NCBI RefSeq assembly: GCF_901000735.1
Contig: NC_081545.1
Location: forward strand, 372,001-436,000
DNA length: 64,000 bases
Direction of reading: 5' to 3'
Origin: Corylus avellana
Lineage: Eukaryota > Streptophyta > Magnoliopsida > Fagales > Betulaceae
In this document: piece after piece, positions 58,185-64,000 of the stretch
Layout: the number at the start of each line of letters is the position of its first letter
How positions within the stretch are numbered: position 1 is the first letter of the stretch
Notes under the pieces: model-generated
Database searches by the model: none
What the model was told of the DNA's origin: nothing
What the model saw: the letters and a program-made list of their open reading frames with translations, nothing else
Made by a program: the position numbers and the translations under genes

Positions 58185-58580
58185 ATTTACCCTTGTCAAA
58201 ACGACGTAGTTTTGAATTTTTCATCATATTTGACAGTAATTACTAACGGAGTGGCCAAATTGCAACTGTTTGGTAGTTGGGAGGCTACTTTATCACTTTC
58301 TGAACATTAGGGGGCTAAAATGAAAACGACTGGTAATTTGGGTAGCTTTTTCATATTTTTCTCAATTTTTTTTTCTTCATAAAAGGGCATTGTAGTAACT
58401 TACCTGTAACAAAACAACGTCGTTTTGCAGTTTCCATCCAAACTGACAGTTTTGACTAACGGGGTGGCCAAAATGCAATAGTTTGGTAATTTGGGGGGCT
58501 ACTTTATCACTTTTGGAACATTAGGTGGCTAAATCGAAAACGGCTGGTAGTTTAGTGGGCTTTTTTATATTTTTCCCTTA
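58185..58580. repeat. Two tandem copies of a ~200-bp element end
   Basis: The phrases ACAAAACGACGTCGTTTTG-like, CTAACGG.GTGGCCAAA.TGCAA, GGCTACTTTATCACTTT, GAACATTAGG.GGCTAAA and GAAAACG.CTGGTA occur in the same order twice, at about 58185-58370 and 58400-58580. They look like two copies of a repetitive element terminus. Confidence 0.65.
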
Positions 58581-58854
58581 TATCTATCAAGTCTACAATT
58601 AAATTTAATTATTTAATAATTGTAACAACTTAGATTTTAAAACTTTTATTTAAATAATATTAAATAGATTAAAAGAATAATCGATAAATTAGAACAATGA
58701 TATGTAGATTAATGATATTAAATAACTATTTAGTGTTAAAAGTATATTACATTGATTTTTGACCTCTTTTATATATCACTTCAATTCTAAAATTTAGCTT
58801 CACTAATATGTTTATGGGTATAATTAAACCCAATTTAGTAAATAAATTATTTAT

Positions 58855-59156
58855 TTATTTATTTATGAATAAATGACTGATCTTATTCAAAAAATTCTGG
58901 AGTGAATACAAAAACATCTAGAGCCACACAACACTCTAAATACCAAGAGTTTACAAGAACTCTAAACAACAACACCCGAACTCTCTAAGGTAATTATATC
59001 GTGTATAAAATCCGGGACTTCTTCCATCCAAACTCTATGCTCCCCATTGATACCAACTGCCCTTGCTAATCTATGAGCTGCACAATTTGCTTCCCTTCTT
59101 ACAAATTCCACCTTCCAGCTCCTAAACCTCGGCAGAATAGTATGTATATCTTCTAT
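58855..59156 (-). mobile_element. 5'-truncated L1 insertion (RNase H tail)
   Basis: A perfect 15-bp target duplication, AAATAAATTATTTAT, flanks it at 58840-58854 and 59157-59171. The minus strand encodes the end of the L1 RVT_3 RNase H (HTILPRFRSWKVEFVRREAN, AAHRLARAVG), then a stop and an A/T tail. It is nested in the solo LTR. Confidence 0.9.
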
Positions 59157-60109
59157 AAATAAATTATTTATATTGATGTTTAGTGAAGTCACAAATTAAT
59201 TTGAAGCTTTTCAGTTTTTAACCTAAGAAACAATGTCTTAATTTTTATACTGTCTAATGAGATTAAAACTGCTAAAGAAAGATACCAAGACTAACCACCT
59301 TTGTTGAAAGCTTAAAGTCTTCTAGCAATGAGGGTAATGGGAAATATAATGATAATAATAATTTAATAAGGCAAGTGGCAAAGTCAGGGGAATGCAAGTA
59401 ATTAAAGTCTAAATTGAATCAAAAACTTTGTATAGGCCAAAAATAGACTCAAACAAACTTGAATGAAGTCGAACGAAAAATATAAAATGTTTGTATCGGA
59501 GTCCTCTATCTACTCTCAAAATTTCATGTCAATCGGAGTACGTTTGTATATTAAAAAATGGATCGGGATACACTGCCCTCATTTTGGACGAAAATACTAA
59601 TTGGTATAGATCATGAAATATGGACTAGGTTCATTCTTTTGGTTAAATACATCTCAACCCCTAGATCAAAACTGTAAAAATAAATCATAGCCATTCATTC
59701 TCTTATAAATAGAGCCTAAGCTAAGTCACTTTCACTTGAGCTTTTCATTTACAATCTTAGAACAAGTAAAATTGTTTGCTCATCTTTTCATTTTATTTCT
59801 TAGTTCTAGTCAAATACCATATAGCCTAGATCTTTCGTGTAGTGTTCAAGTGTTCTTATTTTTCTGAACTAGCTACCTAGAGAAGATTTGGTGGAGTTTT
59901 ACTTCTAAGGATTATTGGGTAAATGTTTCTTGTATAAATATCATGATTTATTGCTTGTATCACTTGTTCTCATTTAATTGTTTAAAGACTCAATAAGCGT
60001 ATGATGTAAAATAGAGTAATGGATACCAAGTGAATTAATAATAATGAGTTAGTAGACAAAATCAATTAAGAGCTTATGATATTATTTATATATTATTTAT
60101 TTTACAGCT

Positions 60110-60400
60110 TTTACATTCTATCATTTCTTTTATTGTCATTTAAATTTAGTTTCATATTTTTAGCGGTACGGACCATTGGTCTCATTCCTGAAATATGGAT
60201 TCAGTATCTACATTCAATCATTTCTTTTATTGTCATTTAAATTTTAGTTCATATTTTTGGTGGTACGAATCATTAGTCTCATCCCCGAAATATGAATTCA
60301 ATATCTACATTCAGTCATTTCTTTTATTGTCATTTAAATTTTGATTCATACTTTGGTAGGTACGGATCATTGGTCTCATCTCCGAAATATGAGTCATGCT
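60110..60400. repeat. Tandem repeat, three ~97-bp units
   Basis: Each unit contains TACATTC..TCATTTCTTTTATTGT, CATTTAAATTT, GGTACG.A.CATT.GTCTCAT and CGAAATATGA. A fourth, poorer match follows at 60435-60475. The array lies within the solo LTR. Confidence 0.85.
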
Positions 60401-61669
60401 TAATATATATTATTTATAATACTTTTTTGTATTTAGTGATACTGGCCATTAGCCTCGTCACCAAAAATGAATTCAGGTATAAAGCTAGTTATAAGTGATT
60501 ATCTTAGATTAATATAATAAAATGAGTAAGTAAAGATGAAGTGACGGATAATAAATAAATATAAAAGATGAGGGTCTTTAAACAATGATATTATTGGAGA
60601 ATGAACTAAGTATTGTTTGTATGTATGTATTATATGCAGAAGTGGAGCAGAATACTACACTAAGGAGTGTAAGTATGGATATACTTACTGAGTACTAGCT
60701 TTGTTTTATTGTTATAGGAATTCTTATTTTGTCTTATTAATATAATTTTGCAATACAACTGCTGCATAATGTGTCTAATAAAATTGGCTGATAAGATAGC
60801 CACCTTAAGAATAAGCTGGGTGAATTGCTGCGAGGAACTGTCGGTATCTCAGTGGATGGAGGTATATAACCATCCAACATGCCTAATATATAACTAAGCT
60901 GGGGCGGTGTAGTTGCCAACACCAAACATGTAAATCTCTAAAGTGTGAGGGGCGTAATAGATGTAAACGGGCTGGGAGCTCATAACGAGAGGTCTGAAGA
61001 AAAATTATCATAAAACACAAACTAATCTGTCATTACGCCGCATTCACAACTCATTCATTATTATATATTTTAGTCTTTAATCTTACTTGTTCAAACTAGT
61101 CTTTTTAGTTTTTATCTCTAGGAAAATAGATTACTCACTTGTTTGCCTATAAATATGATAACGTCATCTTTACATAGACCTTGATGCAAGAATAGAAAGT
61201 GAAGACGATGGTCCTTTTACTAGTTTTGATGGTTGATAGACCATCTGCTGCAGGATTGATGCTTACTTTATGGAGTAAGTCTCATTTATGTTAATCGCTT
61301 TTATTACGTATGGTGATGGGAGTGAACTTAAAAAATATTACTATATTAATTTGGTGCCGTATGTGGCATATATTTGGTACACCTAGTGTGTACATATGTT
61401 ATAATGAAAACCATGTTTCTATTTTTATTAAATAAAATACCACCTCGAGGTATTTCAGTTAACTCAATTGTGTTGTGTAAGTTATTCCTAGGTCATAGAA
61501 AAAGAAAAAAATAAACATACTCTGCTGTAAGATTGTATTTTCTAAAGTAGCAGCGTCACGACTTTGATATTTGCTAGCTTAAATATCGGGGCGTTACAAT
61601 AATAATATGTAAAAAGTATTATGTTTATTGTAACATTAATTTATAAATTAAAAAAAAAAAAAAAAAAGG

Positions 61670-61890
61670 CGAAACTTCACTCTGCCCCCCTTGACCTACC
61701 ACCTTTTTTGACTTACTCCCCTCGAACTTCAAACTCTCTCACTTTGCTCCCGTGAACTATCAATTTCTCTCACTTTATCCCCCTCTGTTAATTTTCACCG
61801 TTAAAATCAAATCCGTTTGATTTTTATACCCATTATACCCTCACCTCAAAACTACACCGTTTTGGACTCTAAATCTACAAAACCCACCTA
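61670..61890. mobile_element. One end of the long-TIR element
   Basis: Matches the left TIR at 33778-34000 almost throughout and is preceded by the same A-run and backbone. The rest of the element is missing in this unit. Confidence 0.8.
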
Positions 61891-62022
61891 GCCTAAAACG
61901 ACGTCGGTTTGAGCATTATAATTTTGGTCTTTTTTTATTATTATTATTATTTTATTTTTTTTTGCTTTTTTTTTTTCTTTTTTTAAAAATTATAATGCTC
62001 AAAACTACGTCGTTTTAGGCTA
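61889..62022. repeat. Hairpin at the unit 2/unit 3 junction
   Basis: Inverted arms of 37 bp (61889-61925 and 61986-62022; 35 of 37 positions pair) flank a T-rich loop of about 60 bases. The arms contain GCCTAAAACGACGTCG, the phrase found next to the TIR at 34000. Module C begins immediately after the right arm. Confidence 0.85.
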
Positions 62023-62436
62023 AGGAGCATCAAGTAAATTGCCTAGCACAAAGGGTTGAGGGCAAAGGGAGGAGGGTAGGCAGCGAAGGCCGCCCCTCCT
62101 TCCCACCTGTGCGGCACTCACAAAAACAGGGGCTAAGGGTTTTTTGGGAGAGACGGGAGAAACTCCACATCCAAATTTCAAAATAAAATTTGATGACTTA
62201 TGTAAGTTGAGTGAATTAGATGATCATCTTATTGTAAAGTAAAGTTGAAAGGTCGTTGATAAATTAGGTTATATTCATCTTTTATTATAATTTTATATCA
62301 TATATTATATAGATAATGTTTCTTTCATTTACAAATATTTGTAACTATAAATGTCTGCTAGAAATGTGCGTTTGAACATATAAAAAAATTTTAAAAAAGA
62401 GAAGAATAAAAAAGTTAATTGAAGCTCAAAACACAC

Positions 62437-62437
62437 A

Positions 62438-62490
<53 letters not shown>
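62437..62490. repeat. (CA)n(TA)n microsatellite
   Basis: A compound dinucleotide tract replaces the single ATATATTTATAT of modules A and B at this point. Confidence 0.9.
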
Positions 62491-62494
<4 letters not shown>

Positions 62495-62779
62495 TCAAGC
62501 AATATAACATTGACTCACGAAAGCGAAAAGAATAATTTTTAAATAAAAATCAAAATAAATTATATTAATTAATATTTAAATATAAACAAATGTCTTATTT
62601 AAAAATTATCGCCTCATGCCCAAAAGACTTTTGTGCAACCAATCAGAAAGTGACACATAAACTAAACTTACCAAACGTAAGTTTAAAAAATAAAAAAAAA
62701 AAGCCCTAATTATACAGTTATATCCCTTGTAAAATAAAACTTATTTTTTTTAAAAAAAAAAAACAAAACAAAAAACAAA

Positions 62780-62900
62780 ATCTAGCCACCCCTTCCCACC
62801 CAAGAGTTGGCCATTGAAACTTCCATGGCTTTCATAGCTAAGCCACCCAGGCCATAGAGTTGGTGGCTATCTAATGTAAGGGTGGCTACATGGAAACCCA
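62780..62900. repeat. GGTGGC-rich module, diverged copy C
   Basis: GCCACCCC, GGTGGCTAT and GGGTGGCTACATGG blocks lie between an A-run and a T-run, at the position equivalent to 3690-3773, but much of the palindrome has decayed or differs. Confidence 0.5.
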
Positions 62901-63078
62901 GCTGTAGTCTGTTTTTTTTTTTTTTTTAATTTATTTTTTATTTTATTAGAGTATAATCTGGTGTAATTGAGTTTTTGTTTGAAGTATAAGTCTCATGAAA
63001 TTGGCTGATATGTCAGCTTCTTATTGGTAGTACAAAATGTGACTTTTGTGCAACAGATGCACCCAAGTTGGTCTCTCT

Positions 63079-63109
<31 letters not shown>

Positions 63110-63135
63110 GCCGGCCTGAACTGAAATTACTCTCC

Positions 63136-63928
63136 CTATGATGGAGCAAGCAGGGTAGATGTCCTAGAGAATATTTGAGAAACTGTTTTGGTTTTTCTTC
63201 TTAACCAAAACAGAGTATGACATTCTTATTGATAAACAAATTACATATGCAGGCTAGGAGTTTTTAAACTTTTTCAGTGAAAAAGAAAATGAAGCATTTA
63301 CAACATTTACAAAAGAAACAAATGAAAAACCATTGACGTGACCGGCAAATTAAACATGATAAAAGAGTCAAAGACACAAACAAGGGCAGTGCTCCGGGTT
63401 AAATTAGCGATGATAGAGTGGGTATATAGGAAGGCAGAAAGCACACCACCCCCATAGTCATACGCCAACCGCCGCGGTACTACTACTACTGCATCAGGTT
63501 TTCTTCTCTTCTTTCTTCTCTTCCGCCACGCTTACGATATCTGCATACCCGACTTTCTTCCCGATCAACATTGTAAGGTTGACGGTGTCAATTCCCTCCC
63601 CTTTCACCTCTATTTGGTCCTTGTCTTGCCCTTTCAAAGATACTGTTTCTTGTTGGATCGATCCTTTGACCATCTTATCTGAAAATCAATTGGCGTTCAG
63701 TGAAAAAAGTCAAATCATTTTATGGCATTCGAAATCAGACCTCACAAAGCATATTCTAATAACAGTCCAAATGAGCAGAACAGCAACCTCAATACTTCCA
63801 CCCCTGGAACGCTAACTGCAATCCACAAGGCTTTGGTGCCGGCCTCATGTCCAGCCATGGGACAGAAAAATGACTTCTGCCCATTCATGGACACCTTGAG
63901 CAGCACCACAGTTTTCATCTATAGTTTG
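63136..63928 (-). pseudogene. HIPP copy, module C (interrupted)
   Basis: The most complete HIPP relic. After a TTTTGCAG acceptor, an ATG at 63918 opens MKTVVLLKVSMNGQKSFFCP then MAGHEAGTKALWIAVSVPGV, sharing the SFFC.MAGHEA insertion with the intact gene. About 170 bases of unrelated DNA with stops (63640-63810) then interrupt it; they may be an insertion or an unrecognised intron (TTTTCAG present). The second half, VSLKGQDKDQIEVKGEGIDT to VAEEKKEEKK, runs to a TGA at 63494. A CaaX-like tail sequence remains at 63136-63160. The first exon would lie beyond the window end. Confidence 0.7.
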
Positions 63929-64000
63929 CTGCAAAAGAATTTCAACCAAATTAAGCAACTTTCAATTAAAAAAAAAAAAACTTTATTTATTTATTTTATT

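Larger units (their letters stand above)
58621..61598. mobile_element. Very long solo LTR (2978 bp) with target duplication
   Basis: It begins TGTAACAACTTAG and ends ATCGGGGCGTTACA; the terminal TGTAAC/GTTACA are inverted. ATAAT flanks both sides (58616-58620 and 61599-61603). The paralogue in unit 1 (about 33690-33700) is the empty site. No internal retrotransposon genes are present. A 302-bp L1 piece is nested inside, so the LTR itself is about 2.66 kb. Family not assigned; probably gypsy. Confidence 0.85.
62022..64000. repeat. Tandem unit 3, start (module C, truncated on the left)
   Basis: It begins at GGCTAAGGAGCATCAAG, equivalent to about 2970 in module A, and continues in the same order (GAGGAGGGTAGGCAGCGAAGG, AATTTGATGACTT, HIPP region) to the window end. 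It is more diverged from A and B than they are from each other. Confidence 0.88.

Noticed and set aside
60110..60475. Possible CRISPR-like or regulatory spaced repeat
   Set aside because: The units are contiguous, diverged 97-bp tandem repeats inside a plant LTR, with no spacer-repeat structure.

Overview
This is nuclear DNA of a flowering plant, probably a woody eudicot. The evidence is spliceosomal introns, an AT-rich background, plant-only gene families (HIPP heavy-metal-associated isoprenylated proteins, SBT5-type subtilases, MAP65) and dense copia, gypsy, hAT, L1, TRIM and MITE sequence. GGGGTGGC-type palindromic modules recur; I associate them loosely with Fagales genomes, but the species is not determined. 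The sequence is a draft assembly with four runs of exactly 100 N (12375, 18807, 22508, 42394).

The backbone is a tandemly repeated module. Unit 1 (about 1-36350) and unit 2 (about 36350-62020) carry the same landmarks in the same order: a purine-rich block, a broken HIPP gene, a 5' fragment of a subtilase gene, a gypsy (Tat-type) LTR at one shared insertion site, a second degraded subtilase exon, then a long-TIR element. Unit 3 starts abruptly at 62022, at the position equivalent to about 2970 of unit 1, and runs off the window. The units differ mainly by later insertions, so each copy serves as the empty-site control for the other.

Very little looks like a live gene. The best candidate is a two-exon HIPP gene (28994-29493, minus strand), which has a TATA box, a metal-site-free HMA domain and a C-terminal CaaX box. 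A MAP65-5-like reading frame (10886-12374) has no introns and is probably a retrocopy; its end is lost in a gap. The subtilase copy in unit 2 (48009-48746) has a signal peptide, correct splice sites and an open frame, but stops just after the catalytic Asp. A small cysteine-rich frame (26742-26981) is interrupted by one stop.

Mobile elements, left to right: a dead Tat gypsy remnant (7409-10619); a hAT transposase relic (13075-15765); the 5' half of a second Tat element (16072-18806); a chromovirus of probable Reina type with 466-bp LTRs (19324-26540), falsely lengthened by an unmerged contig overlap; an L1 tail (29914-30390); a TIR MITE (31158-31832); a 281-bp TRIM (33278-33558); a long-TIR element (33778-35288); a Harbinger-like MITE containing a young copia element (40913-46535); a solo Tat LTR (49223-50009); an older copia element (50563-55956); a hAT-like MITE (56975-57766); and a 2.98-kb solo LTR carrying a nested L1 (58621-61598). 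No CRISPR array, rRNA or tRNA gene was seen. I found no convincing new biological system. The most informative content is the duplication and insertion history, the HIPP and subtilase remnants, and the assembly error.
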